From NCBI RefSeq assembly GCF_016587415.1, contig NZ_BNJI01000001.1, positions 5,185,501 through 5,249,500 on the forward strand: DNA of 64,000 bases, written 5' to 3'. Made by a program: the position numbers and the translations under genes. This document shows, piece by piece, positions 1-8,784 of the stretch (position 1 is its first letter; each line of letters begins with the position of its first letter). Below the pieces are notes generated by a model. That model was not told the origin of the DNA and did not search any database. It saw nothing but the letters and a program-made list of their open reading frames with translations. This DNA is from Ktedonobacter sp. SOSP1-85. GTDB lineage: Bacteria > Chloroflexota > Ktedonobacteria > Ktedonobacterales > Ktedonobacteraceae.

Positions 1-1
1 T

Positions 2-493
2 ACCTTTCATGACCTGGACGCGTTAGTGCGCGCGGTTGGCCTGGAGTATCTCTTGCAGGAGGATACACAGATCACCCTATTCGCGCCGCATGACCAGGCT
101 TTGAATGAGCTGAAGGATGTGAACGAGTTTGATTTGTTGAAGCACCTCAGCAAGCTCAAGTATTTGCTTGATTACCATATCGTGCCTGAGCGTATCTCGC
201 TTGCGGATTTGCGCCGGGAGGCGGAGCAGAGTCACTCTACTACGATTCAGCTTCAGACCCGCACAGGCCGCCTCCTGACGATTGATATGCGCAATCCCAT
301 GCGGGTAGGTGGCGTCCCCGTTCTGGAGGCAGACCTCTTCGCTTCAAATGGGATCATTTATACACTGGATGGTCTGTTGATGCCCCCTGACCTGGATCTG
401 AAGGAGTTTCTACAACCGGGTGTTGAGCATTATGCCACAATCTATAATCCCGATGAATTAATGCGGCATGAGGCGCAGGGGCCAGGAGCGTGA
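2..493 (+). CDS. Fasciclin (FAS1) domain protein, 5' end outside window
   Basis: The frame is already open at the window edge, so this is the last 163 residues of a longer protein. It reads as one FAS1 domain: a DALVRAVGLEYLL helix, the TLFAPHDQAL strand-loop (family consensus FAPTNxAF), a YHIVPE strand, and a closing NGIIYTLDGLLMP segment (family consensus NGVIHVIDxVLLP). FAS1 domains are adhesion modules, usually extracellular or lipid-anchored. The C-terminal 25 residues are a polar tail. No signal peptide can be judged because the N terminus is missing. It is followed by a strong bidirectional terminator shared with the convergent dnaJ gene. The family call is firm; the biological role is not known from sequence. 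Confidence 0.8.
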   Translation, partial: TFHDLDALVRAVGLEYLLQEDTQITLFAPHDQALNELKDVNEFDLLKHLSKLKYLLDYHIVPERISLADLRREAEQSHSTTIQLQTRTGRLLTIDMRNPMRVGGVPVLEADLFASNGIIYTLDGLLMPPDLDLKEFLQPGVEHYATIYNPDELMRHEAQGPGA

Positions 494-500
494 GAAGAGG

Positions 501-556
501 TTACAGACATGATGAGCTGGAGCTGCTTTAGCAGCTCCAGCTCATCATGTCTGTAA
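501..556. terminator. 27-bp perfect inverted repeat, bidirectional terminator
   Basis: Arms 501-527 and 530-556 are perfectly complementary with a 2-base centre. It lies between the convergent FAS1 gene and dnaJ, 3 bases beyond the dnaJ stop, as expected for a terminator used from both sides. Confidence 0.75.
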
Positions 557-558
557 GT

Positions 559-1530
559 TTAGTGAAGTGAGTCCGCGAAGGCCTGGAAGAGGCGCTTCTG
601 CTCCTCATTCAGCTTGGGCGGGAGCTGGACGCGTACCTCCGCGTAGAGGTCGCCGCGCTCATCGCCTTTGCCCACGCGTGGCATACCCTTCCCGCGCAGG
701 CGGAAGGATTGCCCATTGGCCGTTCCCTCAGGGATGCGCAGCAGGAGGCGTTTTCCGTCGGGTGTGGGAACCTGGACCTCGCCGCCCAGGATCGCATTCT
801 TGAGCGGAACATCGATCACTGTGCGCAGGGTCGCGCCCTCGCGCACAAACTGTGCGTCGGGACGCAGGCGAATGTTGAGGTAGAGATCGCCACCGTCCAG
901 GCCCTGTTTCGCGATGCGAATGCGCCCACCCTCGTTGACCCCTGCGGGTATCTTGACCTCAAGACGCCGGGTGCTGCCGTCAGGTGCGGCGAGTTGCAGG
1001 GTGCGCGTAGTGCCCTGATACGCTTCGGCGAGCGTGACCTCTACCTCTGTCTCGACATCCTGGCCGTGGGTCTGGGTGACGCGCCCACGTTGAGCACCAC
1101 GCTGGCTACGTACATTGCCAAAGGGACTACCTCCCCCCTGGCCACCAAAGCCGGAGTGGAAGAAGGTCTCAAAGAAGTCCGAGAAGGGCGATTGACCACC
1201 AAAGAGATCGGACAGGTCCTCCTCGCTGACTGTGCGATAGCGATAGTTGCCGCCGCTAAAATTGCTGGCTCCGCCCCCCGCCCCAGGCCAGGTTCCATAC
1301 TGCTGATAGTAATCGCTGAGTTCGTCGTATTTCTTGCGTTTCTCAGGATCGGCCAGCACCTCATATGCCTCATTGATCTCTTTGAACTTCTCTTCCGCTT
1401 CCTTGTTATTAGGATTGAGATCGGGATGATACTGGCGCGCTAGCTTACGAAATGCCTTACGAATCGCATCCTTATCGGCGTCTTTGCTGACACCAAGTAC
1501 TTTGTAATAATCTTTATAATCAACTGCCAT
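559..1530 (-). CDS. dnaJ: DnaJ-family co-chaperone without zinc finger (CbpA-like)
   Basis: Co-chaperone that stimulates DnaK ATPase and delivers unfolded clients, cytosolic. Of 323 residues, 5-70 form a J domain with the YHPDLNPNN helix-loop carrying the essential HPD motif. A Gly/Phe-rich linker follows (about 75-150), then the two beta-rich DnaJ_C client domains. The CxxCxGxG zinc repeats of type I DnaJ are absent, so this is a type II/CbpA-like protein of normal length. ATG start is preceded by AGGAGA. It lies downstream of grpE in the same direction, so the two probably form a heat-shock pair; no dnaK is in the window and no CIRCE element was recognised. Confidence 0.93.
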   Translation of the reverse strand: MAVDYKDYYKVLGVSKDADKDAIRKAFRKLARQYHPDLNPNNKEAEEKFKEINEAYEVLADPEKRKKYDELSDYYQQYGTWPGAGGGASNFSGGNYRYRTVSEEDLSDLFGGQSPFSDFFETFFHSGFGGQGGGSPFGNVRSQRGAQRGRVTQTHGQDVETEVEVTLAEAYQGTTRTLQLAAPDGSTRRLEVKIPAGVNEGGRIRIAKQGLDGGDLYLNIRLRPDAQFVREGATLRTVIDVPLKNAILGGEVQVPTPDGKRLLLRIPEGTANGQSFRLRGKGMPRVGKGDERGDLYAEVRVQLPPKLNEEQKRLFQAFADSLH

Positions 1531-1623
1531 TGATCGGTTCTCCTACGCTGCTAGTTATTGTGCGAAAAATACAAGGACCTTCAAGCGCTAGAGCGGTGAA
1601 GAGCGTGGGTCCATAGCCTGAAG

Positions 1624-1656
1624 ACAGGAGAGCACATAAACTTCTGGCTCTCCTGT
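1624..1656. terminator. Hairpin between grpE and dnaJ
   Basis: ACAGGAGAGC at 1624-1633 is the exact complement of 1647-1656, with a 13-base loop. It stands in the 187-base gap between grpE and dnaJ and lacks a convincing U tract, so it could be a partial terminator or an RNA processing/stability site tuning the two genes differently. Confidence 0.4.
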
Positions 1657-1717
1657 TCCCGGACTGCTAGCAGTCTCTTCTAGAGAATGATAACATATTT
1701 CTGGCAAAATTTATTCT

Positions 1718-2395
1718 CTACTGGCTCACATTCTGTTCTCCTGATGGAGCGGGACCTGCCACTGTGACCTGGGCTGGCCGGATGACGCGTTCGCCAAAGA
1801 CATAGCCTGGGCGGAAGACCTGGGCGACCGTCCCTTCTGGAAGATCGGGGCGTGGCTCTTTCATCAAGGCCTCATGCCAGTGAGGATTGAAGAGTTCACC
1901 TGGCATGCCAACCTGGCGTACACCCAGCTGCTGGAGGGCTGAGACCAATTGGCGCGAAGTGAGCTGGATGCCCTGCGCCCAGGGATGCTGGGCTAGTTCA
2001 GGTGGGACCGCCATCAGGGCACGCCCCAGGTCATCGAGCACGGGAAGGATATGTTCAATGACCTGGGCCTGGGCTTGTAGGCGACCCTCGGACTGCTCCT
2101 GGGTCACGCGCCGCTTATAGTTGATAAAGTCAGCCTGCAGGCGTTGAGTCATGCTCAGATACTCGCCGGCCTGGCGCTGAGCCTCAGTGAGCTCGCGTTC
2201 GAGGGTTGCGACATCCATATCGACGCCTTCCTCATTGCCTGGCATAGCTTGCTGAGCCTGAACTTGTTGGCTATTGACTGCTTCAGTGCGCATGGTTGGC
2301 TGGTCTGAGACATCCTGCGGGACGACCTGTTCCTCAGCAGGGGTATAGTCGGGTTGCTGTTGTGGATTGCCAAATGGTTGCTGTGGCATACTCAC
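1718..2395 (-). CDS. grpE: GrpE nucleotide-exchange factor
   Basis: Cytosolic exchange factor that releases ADP from DnaK. The 225-residue protein has a long Gln-rich disordered N terminus (1-60), a coiled-coil helix (about 62-110), and the GrpE C-terminal beta head with HILPVLDDLGRAL and the conserved FNPHWHEAL motif near residues 165-175. Length is slightly above typical because of the N-terminal extension and a short C-terminal tail. A GTG start is favoured because AAAGGAGA is 9 bases upstream; an ATG two codons later is the alternative. Next gene downstream is dnaJ. Confidence 0.93.
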   Translation of the reverse strand: MSMPQQPFGNPQQQPDYTPAEEQVVPQDVSDQPTMRTEAVNSQQVQAQQAMPGNEEGVDMDVATLERELTEAQRQAGEYLSMTQRLQADFINYKRRVTQEQSEGRLQAQAQVIEHILPVLDDLGRALMAVPPELAQHPWAQGIQLTSRQLVSALQQLGVRQVGMPGELFNPHWHEALMKEPRPDLPEGTVAQVFRPGYVFGERVIRPAQVTVAGPAPSGEQNVSQ

Positions 2396-2414
2396 TGCTA
2401 AAAATCTCCTTTAA

Positions 2415-2487
2415 GATCTTATTCCGAAACCCAACGTCACTGGCGTGACTAGCGCTTCACGCTCAGGGTTTTCGGATCAGAAGTAGG
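2415..2487. repeat. Dispersed palindromic repeat, copy A
   Basis: This segment matches, in inverted orientation, 22155-22260. Shared parts are GATCTTATTCCGAAACCC and CCAACGTCACT on one side, and CGCTCAGGGTTTTCGG plus AAGTAGGT on the other. The outer parts CCGAAACCC and GGGTTTTCGG are imperfect inverted repeats of each other. Copy A is about 30 bases shorter in the middle. It sits just upstream of grpE. Confidence 0.75.
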
Positions 2488-2525
2488 TAAAAAATCCCTG
2501 GTACAATAAAAGATAAAATACAGTG

Positions 2526-2561
2526 CCCCTATGCCTGGCACCGTCTAGCCAGGCATAGGGG
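2526..2561. terminator. 14-bp hairpin terminator at end of the HdeD-like gene
   Basis: CCCCTATGCCTGGC at 2526-2539 pairs perfectly with 2548-2561. The loop contains the stop codon of the minus-strand gene, and A/T-rich sequence follows in the direction of transcription. Confidence 0.7.
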
Positions 2562-3123
2562 GATGAGGCTCGCGATGTTGAAACGCACGCACGAACAGGG
2601 TAAAGCCCCACGCAATGGCGTAGATACCGATGAGCCAGACGAGCGTGAGGAGTCCAGCTTGTGGCTGGGCAATAAGCAAGATACCCAGCACGATAGAGAG
2701 CACGCCCGCGATACCCATTGCCCATTCACGCCTGACTGGTGCGCGTCCCGAAAAAGCGCTCACAAGCTCCAGAATGCCTGTGAGAATGGCCCAGGTCGCG
2801 ACAAGGAACAGGAGTGCCAGCGCGGTCACGCCGGGCAAGGCAAAGGCGGCGATACCAATGATGATGCCAAAGATACCCTCCAGCAGAATGATCCACCAGT
2901 AGTTTGTCAGATGGCGCAGCTGCACCGAGGCAACGGCGGCAAGAATGCCATCAACGATAGCGAACGCTCCGAACAGGTAGACCAGGATAAGCAGTGTTCG
3001 ACCCGGCCATAAGAGTGCGGCAATGCCAAAGATGATAGCGACGACACCACGTATAGCCATAAGCCAGGTGGACCCCGTCGTGCCATACGCGCCCTGATAG
3101 ATGTCGGCTGTTGTTCGTTGCAT
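2545..3123 (-). CDS. HdeD/DUF308 family membrane protein
   Basis: A 192-residue integral membrane protein with six predicted membrane helices arranged as three similar pairs. Each pair begins with a RGVxAIIFGIAALLWPG-like segment (GIFGIIIGIAAFALPG and GVLSIVLGILLIAQPQ for the second and third), which is the signature of the HdeD family named after the E. coli acid-resistance gene. The molecular function is not established; in Actinobacteria and Chloroflexota such proteins are common and usually unassigned. ATG start has GAGGAGG 7 bases upstream. It is monocistronic with its own terminator. Confidence 0.8.
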   Translation of the reverse strand: MQRTTADIYQGAYGTTGSTWLMAIRGVVAIIFGIAALLWPGRTLLILVYLFGAFAIVDGILAAVASVQLRHLTNYWWIILLEGIFGIIIGIAAFALPGVTALALLFLVATWAILTGILELVSAFSGRAPVRREWAMGIAGVLSIVLGILLIAQPQAGLLTLVWLIGIYAIAWGFTLFVRAFQHREPHPPMPG

Positions 3124-3453
3124 GTGTGTTCCTCCTCACTACGTATAATACTGCATTTAGTGCTTGAAGCGAGACAGGCCTGAACCAAAAAGGAGGGCCT
3201 CTCCTACTAGCATGACGCATAGGTGAAAGCCCGACTGAAGCATTGAATCCATTTGTGAATTCGTTTTGCTATCTTTCATTAGCGCATATACCTGGACTCG
3301 CTCTCATCCCCTCCTGCTGTGCTATCATACGTAAAGAAGACATGCCCTTTTTGAGGAGACGTGCCGGATTGATGGTGCTAATTGTAACCATTGGCTGAAT
3401 GCTTGTGTTGTAGTTGGTAGAGAAAAATATAAAGAGCATGGTTAAAAAGAGCT
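3124..3453. other. Intergenic region between divergent genes
   Basis: Must contain promoters for the HdeD-like gene (leftward) and the ECF sigma gene (rightward). No gene, repeat or clear operator was recognised; no -35/-10 pair is convincing enough to name. Confidence 0.5.
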
Positions 3454-4137
3454 ATGAAACCGGCAGGAGAAAATTTGCTGGCTCTATTCGCCGATGACGT
3501 CGAACGGTACTATGAAGAACTGGTTGTGCTCTACTGGCACCAGCTCTGTGCCTTCGTGTACCGGCGGGTAGGGAGCATGCAAGATGCGGAAGATATCGTA
3601 CAGGAGGCCTTTTTGCGTGCCTATATGGCTCTGGAGACGTATTCTCCAGAGCGTATACAGATGCTAAAAGCGCGTGCCTGGCTCTATAAGATTACCTGGA
3701 ATGTCTATTGCAACTATACCGGGCGTGTGAAAGCGCCTCCATCCATTTATCTCGATACTTCAGATGAGAGCCCGCACCTTGCGCGCGAGGATGAGCTTAA
3801 TGCACAGCCGGAGCGAGCCTTTGAACTGGCTGAGAGTCGGCAGGAACTGGAGCTACTGGTCGCGCTCTTGCCGGCGCATTATCGCGACGTGGTAAGTCTG
3901 TATTTTTTTGAGGACTTGACGTACCAGGAGATCGCGGATGTGCTTGAGCAGCCCCTGGGGACGGTGAAGGTGTATGTGCATAGGGGCGTTAAGCTCTTGC
4001 GCAAGACCTTTGAAGAGGCGCGCCCCGGTATCCCTACAGGTTCAGCCGAACCGGTGAAAAAAGTCACGAAGAGCAAAAATGAGGGGAAACCAAAGAAAGC
4101 AAGCCAATGGAGTTTGATGCCTACCGATCACAACTAA
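3454..4137 (+). CDS. ECF-type RNA polymerase sigma factor
   Basis: A 227-residue sigma-70 family protein with region 2 near residues 20-95 (YRRVGSMQDAEDIVQEAFLRAY is the sigma2 core-binding motif) and region 4 near 125-190 (LPAHYRDVVSLYFFEDLTYQEIADVL plus LGTVKVYVHRGVKLLRK helix-turn-helix). Regions 1 and 3 are absent, typical of ECF factors. A basic Lys-rich tail of about 35 residues is extra. Its end overlaps the next gene by 31 bases, so the two are translationally coupled, and the downstream membrane protein is a candidate anti-sigma factor. The ribosome-binding site is weak. Confidence 0.9.
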   Translation: MKPAGENLLALFADDVERYYEELVVLYWHQLCAFVYRRVGSMQDAEDIVQEAFLRAYMALETYSPERIQMLKARAWLYKITWNVYCNYTGRVKAPPSIYLDTSDESPHLAREDELNAQPERAFELAESRQELELLVALLPAHYRDVVSLYFFEDLTYQEIADVLEQPLGTVKVYVHRGVKLLRKTFEEARPGIPTGSAEPVKKVTKSKNEGKPKKASQWSLMPTDHN

Positions 4138-6170
4138 ATCGTGACAAGCAGGAGCCTGCATCAGCCCCATCCACACCTCTGGATAGAGCTTCTGCCCCAT
4201 CTGAGCCACCAGTGCTCGCGCACCTGGGCCTGGGGAAGGTGCGTCAACAGGCGCGCGCCCTCTCGCATGACCAGCTACGCGCCGCCCTTCAGCAGGAGAA
4301 CTGGCAGCAAAAGGTAATGGCCTTGCGAGAACTGGCGCGCAGGCAGGAAGATATAGCGCCAGAGGTACTGCTAGCTGCCTTACATGATGAGCATGAGGCT
4401 GTGCGCGCGGCGGCCGTGCGAGCGTTGGGTAGTAGAGGAGAGCGGGCATCGGTGTCTATCCTAGCCGAAGCTTTGCGCGATGAGCAGTGGCAGGTTCGAG
4501 CGGAGGCGGCCCGCGCCCTGGGCAAGCAAGGCCCGCGTGCTCCTCTCGATCTCCTCTGTAAATCCTGGCACGATACCGATCCCACAGTACGCGCGGCTGT
4601 GGTGTGGTCCCTGGGGCAAATGGGGGAGCGCGCGCCAGTAAATATTTTGGTCGAAGGGCTTACTGATGAGTCCAATCTTGTACATGAAGCCGCTATTCAG
4701 GCCCTGGGCGAATTAAACGAACAGGTTTCCCTGGAGCCTTTTGTGCGTGCGCAACTGGATCAGGCAGATCATAAGCGCGGGTCGGAAGATGGAGCGCTCA
4801 GGCGGCATATAGCACAAACTCCCTCCGCCTCATCCACGAATACCGATTCGCTATTGCTCCCGCTTACTGATCCTGCCTTATCGCTTGAACAGACCGGGAC
4901 ACCTGGCGCGCAGTCGGACAATAGTGAAGGTCTCTCTACTGGTGTCGTGGAAGCTGAACAGGTGGTTGATGATGTGCCACAGGAGCAAGTGTCACGCCCA
5001 GCGTGGGGAACAGGTGCGGAGAGACGTGGTGGGCGAGCCCGCGCGAAATACCGGGAGCGTGCGCCACGCAGCGCGACGCCCTGGCAGCAGTGGGGCGGGC
5101 GCCTGCTCGCGGTTGCCCTCTTGCTCTTCATCATTGGGGGTTGGCTCTCCCTACGCTCGTGGACGCATCCCCCCGCTGCTGGAGTGGGGCGCACCGAGAC
5201 CTACTTTAGCTATGTCAATGCGCGCAGTATTGAGAAGGTCTCCTGGGCGCCGACCGCGTATCGAGGTGCGCGCCATGGGCAGCACCTGCTGGCCTTCGCA
5301 GACGAGGCAGGCTATATCCAGGTCTGTGATGTCTCGCGCCAGGTATGCGATAAGAGCTTTGGTGTCTTTGGATCTGTGCTCGCGATGCAGTGGAGCCAGG
5401 ATGGCCTCACCATTGTTGACCTTAACCTGAATCAACAGGTGGTCGTGACGCGCATCTTTGTGAATTACCAGGGCAGCGATGCGCAAAGTAACTATACGCT
5501 GCCAGGAGAGGCAAGCCGGTATTCCGTCGCCACGCTTTCACGCGATGGCAATACTATCGCACTTGCACTGAACAACAATGATAGTGTGACAGGCGCCCGA
5601 GGAAGGGGAAGGGTACAGCTCTGGCACTGGAATAGTCGCACGCCCTTTACAACCTATCCCACGCTCAATCTCCGTGTGACCGCCCTTGCCTTTTCGGATG
5701 ATGCCGCTATGCTGGCCATTGCCAGTAGTACGCCTGAGATGGTAAACAACGGTAACACGCTGGAGATCGTGGGGCATGGTATATTGCTTCCAGTAGAGCC
5801 GGCCTATCCTACCTATGCCCTCGATTCGCTGGCCTGGTCGCCTGATAGCATGTATCTTATCGGGACAAACGGCCAGGATGGGGCTAAACGGTGGTTGTTG
5901 AAGCAATTTGCTGCCGATGGCATTGTGCTGGTGAATGGCAAAGCCTCGGTTGTTAGCACCTGGTCTCCGTTACAGAGCACAAATGCCCTCCGTTTTGCCA
6001 CGGCGAGCAGCGATGGCAGTATTCAACTATGTGATCCCTCGGGGTGCGCGGATGGCTCATTTGAGCAGCATAAACACATTGTCACAGACGTAGCCTGGTC
6101 CCCCGATGGTGCGCAGGTCGCCTCCGTTGACGAGAATGGCACATTGTTTGTATGGGGCGTCAAAAATTGA
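4107..6170 (+). CDS. HEAT-repeat / membrane / beta-propeller protein, candidate sigma regulator
   Basis: A 687-residue protein in three parts. Residues about 45-215 are HEAT-type repeats with recurring units such as VRAAAVRALGSRGERA and VRAEAARALGKQGPRA. Residues about 220-330 are disordered and end in an Arg-rich patch. One membrane helix lies near 332-352 (LLAVALLLFIIGGWLSL). Residues about 365-687 are WD40-like propeller repeats (AWSPDGAQVASVDENGTLFVW at the end). The topology implies cytosolic HEAT repeats and an external propeller. Because it overlaps and follows an ECF sigma gene, it may sense an external signal and control that sigma; this is inference, and no ZAS or other known anti-sigma domain was recognised. 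Confidence 0.7.
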   Translation: MEFDAYRSQLNRDKQEPASAPSTPLDRASAPSEPPVLAHLGLGKVRQQARALSHDQLRAALQQENWQQKVMALRELARRQEDIAPEVLLAALHDEHEAVRAAAVRALGSRGERASVSILAEALRDEQWQVRAEAARALGKQGPRAPLDLLCKSWHDTDPTVRAAVVWSLGQMGERAPVNILVEGLTDESNLVHEAAIQALGELNEQVSLEPFVRAQLDQADHKRGSEDGALRRHIAQTPSASSTNTDSLLLPLTDPALSLEQTGTPGAQSDNSEGLSTGVVEAEQVVDDVPQEQVSRPAWGTGAERRGGRARAKYRERAPRSATPWQQWGGRLLAVALLLFIIGGWLSLRSWTHPPAAGVGRTETYFSYVNARSIEKVSWAPTAYRGARHGQHLLAFADEAGYIQVCDVSRQVCDKSFGVFGSVLAMQWSQDGLTIVDLNLNQQVVVTRIFVNYQGSDAQSNYTLPGEASRYSVATLSRDGNTIALALNNNDSVTGARGRGRVQLWHWNSRTPFTTYPTLNLRVTALAFSDDAAMLAIASSTPEMVNNGNTLEIVGHGILLPVEPAYPTYALDSLAWSPDSMYLIGTNGQDGAKRWLLKQFAADGIVLVNGKASVVSTWSPLQSTNALRFATASSDGSIQLCDPSGCADGSFEQHKHIVTDVAWSPDGAQVASVDENGTLFVWGVKN

Positions 6171-6414
6171 GTTTGAATCTCTTCCAGGTGGGCCAGAGAG
6201 ACGGATCGTTGGGTGCCGCGCCCCGTGGGGTCTCCTTTGCTTTTTACCTCGATTTGAACGTCTTTTGTGATATGGTGATGCCTATTGACAGGGGGATGTT
6301 GGTTGCGTATGATGCTGTGTAGGTTGGTAGTGGTGAATGTAGTGTGTCTCAATAGCCCAGATCGCGACGAAGCGAGTAGTCTTATTGGCCGTGTGGCACT
6401 GGTGGAGGTACAGT
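6171..6414. other. Intergenic region upstream of a sugar-binding lipoprotein gene
   Basis: No gene recognised. GTGGAGGTACAGT just before 6415 is the ribosome-binding site for the next gene. A promoter is expected here but none could be named with confidence. Confidence 0.4.
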
Positions 6415-7803
6415 ATGAGACGCGTGGTCACTCCTTTGCTCCTGTGCATGATGGTAATGATGCTGGCATGTACCGGTAGTAACACGGGAGGAAACGGGAA
6501 TGGAGGTTCCCAGGGGGGCGGTAGGGAGAGCGGTCAGTACTCCTTGAGGAGTGGCGACCCCTTTATGGAGTGCCCACAACAGACAAACACTCGAGTGGCG
6601 CTCCCAGAGCAAGGAAAGGTCACCTTGACCGTGGCCTACTGGTCGTCTTCGCCAGTCGAGGATGCGCTTGTGGAAGCCAATCTACAGCAATTTCAGCGCC
6701 TGCACCCGAATATCCTTATCAAGAAAGAACTCATTCGCGGAGACTATAGTAGCGCGATTCAAGCTGATCTCAAGCGTGGTCAGATGCCGGACGTCTTTTA
6801 TTTGCAGCCGCGCATGGCCAATATTTATATCAGTCAGGGCGTCTTGCTCAATCTCTCCCCCTACATGGCGCGTGACAAGGTTGCCGCCACTGATTTTTAT
6901 CCAGGATTAATCAGCTCATTTAGTTGTAAGCGTGGGCAGGTCTACGGTCTGCCCAAGGACTGGAACGCGCTTGGTGTCTTCTATAATAAGCGCCTCTTCG
7001 CAGCCGCCCATCTTCCAGAGCCAGGCCCGAATTGGACGTGGCAGGACCTGCGCACAACCGCTCAGAAGCTAACAAGCGTAGACGCCCAGGGGAGAGCGCA
7101 GACGTATGGCCTGACGCTCCAGCTTGACTCCTCGCGCTGGCTGGCCTTTCTCCTCGCGAACGGCGGCTTGGTGCTTAGTCCCGATGGAACCCGTGCCACC
7201 TTTAATAGTAAGGCCGGGGTTGAGGCGATGGATTACTACACCAGCTTTATGCGCCAGGATGCCTCTTCTACGCTGCCAACCGCGCTTGTGCCGGCGACCG
7301 CCCAGGAAGAGTTTGACGCCTTTGGCATGGGGCACTCGGCGATGGTCATTGAGGGCGGCTGGCTTGTGACCTATATGCAGCAGAACTATCCTCAGACCGA
7401 CTACGGCATCGCGCCTCTTCCCAAAGGTCCAGGTGGTAAGCAGGCCAACTTGATTTACACCAATGCCTGGGCCGCATCCGCCCAGAGCAAGCATCCAGAA
7501 GCCTCCTGGGAATTGATTCACTACATGACCGGGCAGGATGTACAGCGTAGCCAACTCCAGGCTGGCTTCGCGCTGCCAACATTGAAGAATATGAATATAA
7601 ATGCATACCTTCAGGCACACCCTAAGATTAACGTCTTGTTTGAAGGCGCCAACTACGGCTACCTGGATAACTTTGGTAAGTATGACCAGTATATTCACGA
7701 CCGACTCAACCTGGCCATTCAAAGCGTCCTCTTTAGTCAGACCAGTTCTCAAGCGGCTCTGAACCGGGCGGCAATGCAGGTCAACCAGATTTTAAGCCCA
7801 TAA
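6415..7803 (+). CDS. Sugar ABC transporter substrate-binding lipoprotein (paralogue 1)
   Basis: Extracellular solute-binding protein family 1. The 462-residue product begins with a lipoprotein signal peptide, MRRVVTPLLL then a hydrophobic stretch ending in the lipobox MLAC, so it is anchored outside the membrane. The mature part has the typical WSSSPVEDALVEANLQQF start, GQVYGLPKDWNALGVFYNK and HPEASWELIHYMTGQDVQ motifs. The ATG at 6415 is preceded by GGAGG; a longer frame from an upstream TTG would bury the signal peptide. It is clearly paralogous to the product at 9855-11225, encoded on the opposite strand beyond two permease genes, and shares their terminator. Substrate unknown, probably an oligosaccharide. 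Confidence 0.88.
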   Translation: MRRVVTPLLLCMMVMMLACTGSNTGGNGNGGSQGGGRESGQYSLRSGDPFMECPQQTNTRVALPEQGKVTLTVAYWSSSPVEDALVEANLQQFQRLHPNILIKKELIRGDYSSAIQADLKRGQMPDVFYLQPRMANIYISQGVLLNLSPYMARDKVAATDFYPGLISSFSCKRGQVYGLPKDWNALGVFYNKRLFAAAHLPEPGPNWTWQDLRTTAQKLTSVDAQGRAQTYGLTLQLDSSRWLAFLLANGGLVLSPDGTRATFNSKAGVEAMDYYTSFMRQDASSTLPTALVPATAQEEFDAFGMGHSAMVIEGGWLVTYMQQNYPQTDYGIAPLPKGPGGKQANLIYTNAWAASAQSKHPEASWELIHYMTGQDVQRSQLQAGFALPTLKNMNINAYLQAHPKINVLFEGANYGYLDNFGKYDQYIHDRLNLAIQSVLFSQTSSQAALNRAAMQVNQILSP

Positions 7804-7810
7804 ATCAGGT

Positions 7811-7863
7811 GAAAGTATGAAAGGCCTGTTGCGCATTTTTCGCAACAGGCCTTTCATACTTTC
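7811..7863. terminator. 23-bp perfect hairpin, bidirectional terminator
   Basis: Arms 7811-7833 and 7841-7863 are perfectly complementary around a CATTTTT loop. It separates the convergent binding-protein gene and permease gene, ending exactly at the permease stop. Confidence 0.8.
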
Positions 7864-8751
7864 TTACCCTTTGACGGCGGCACTGGTGGCGCCTTCGATG
7901 AAGTAGCGCTGGAAGATAAAGAAGAGGATGAACATGGGGATGGTATTAAACATCGAGCCTGCGATAAGCAGGTTGTACTCGGTATAGTAGGCACTCTTAT
8001 AGAAGAACATGCCCAGAGGTAGGGTATACATATTGCGGCTATTGAGAACAAGCAGAGGCCAGAGGAAATCGTTCCAGGCGCCCTGGAAGCTGATGATAGC
8101 GACCGCGATCAGTGCGGGCTTCACAAGAGGCAGGATGACCTGTGTAAAGATAGTCCAGCGCGATGCGCCATCTAGCATGGCCGATTCCTCTAGCTCGCGT
8201 GGCAGGCTCTTCATAAACTGAACCATCAGAAAGACCGCGAAGGGCTGGGCCATAACAGGGAGGATCAGTGCGAAGTAGGTATTTACGAGATGCACGCTGT
8301 TCATGATCAAAAACTTGGGGATAATCGTGATTGGGGCGGGAATCATCATCACGGCCAGCGTTGCCAGAAAGATGACCTCGCGCCCACGGAACTTGATGCG
8401 CGAGAGGGCATAACCAGCCATAGCCGAGAAGAGCACATCTAGCGCGGCCACACTCACCGCGTAAATGCCCGAATTGAGGATCCAGCGTAAGAAGTCGGGA
8501 TCGCTGATCAGACGGGCAAAGTTATCGTAGGTTACAGGATTCGGCAGCAGCGTTGGGGGATAGTCCAGAATATGCGAGAAGGTCTTGAAGGAGGACAGGA
8601 AGGTAAAAATGAAGGGACCGAGCGATGTAATCGTAAACACGAGAAGCATCGCATAGAGAAAGACATTGTACCAGCGAAATGGCCTGCGCGGCTTCTCGCT
8701 CTCTTGCTGGCTGATATCGAGTGGTTTGTTGATTGTCTGGGCCTGGGCCAT
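7864..8751 (-). CDS. Carbohydrate ABC transporter permease (MalG type)
   Basis: Inner-membrane permease subunit of 295 residues with six membrane helices and the cytoplasmic EAA loop ELEESAMLDGASRWTIFTQVILP (near residues 190-212) that docks with the ATPase. The C terminus (FIFQRYFIEGATSAAVKG) is typical of CUT1-family MalG-like subunits. It is the second permease of a binding protein - permease - permease operon transcribed leftward from 11225. No ATPase gene is nearby; in many Gram-positive bacteria a shared MsmX/MsmK-type ATPase serves such importers. Confidence 0.9.
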   Translation of the reverse strand: MAQAQTINKPLDISQQESEKPRRPFRWYNVFLYAMLLVFTITSLGPFIFTFLSSFKTFSHILDYPPTLLPNPVTYDNFARLISDPDFLRWILNSGIYAVSVAALDVLFSAMAGYALSRIKFRGREVIFLATLAVMMIPAPITIIPKFLIMNSVHLVNTYFALILPVMAQPFAVFLMVQFMKSLPRELEESAMLDGASRWTIFTQVILPLVKPALIAVAIISFQGAWNDFLWPLLVLNSRNMYTLPLGMFFYKSAYYTEYNLLIAGSMFNTIPMFILFFIFQRYFIEGATSAAVKG

Positions 8752-8784
8752 AGCAATTCTCCTTCTTCCAACCGGTGATTTTGC

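Noticed and set aside
709..1443. 244-codon plus-strand frame across dnaJ
   Set aside because: It is antisense to a clear dnaJ gene and has no ribosome-binding site or recognisable protein features.
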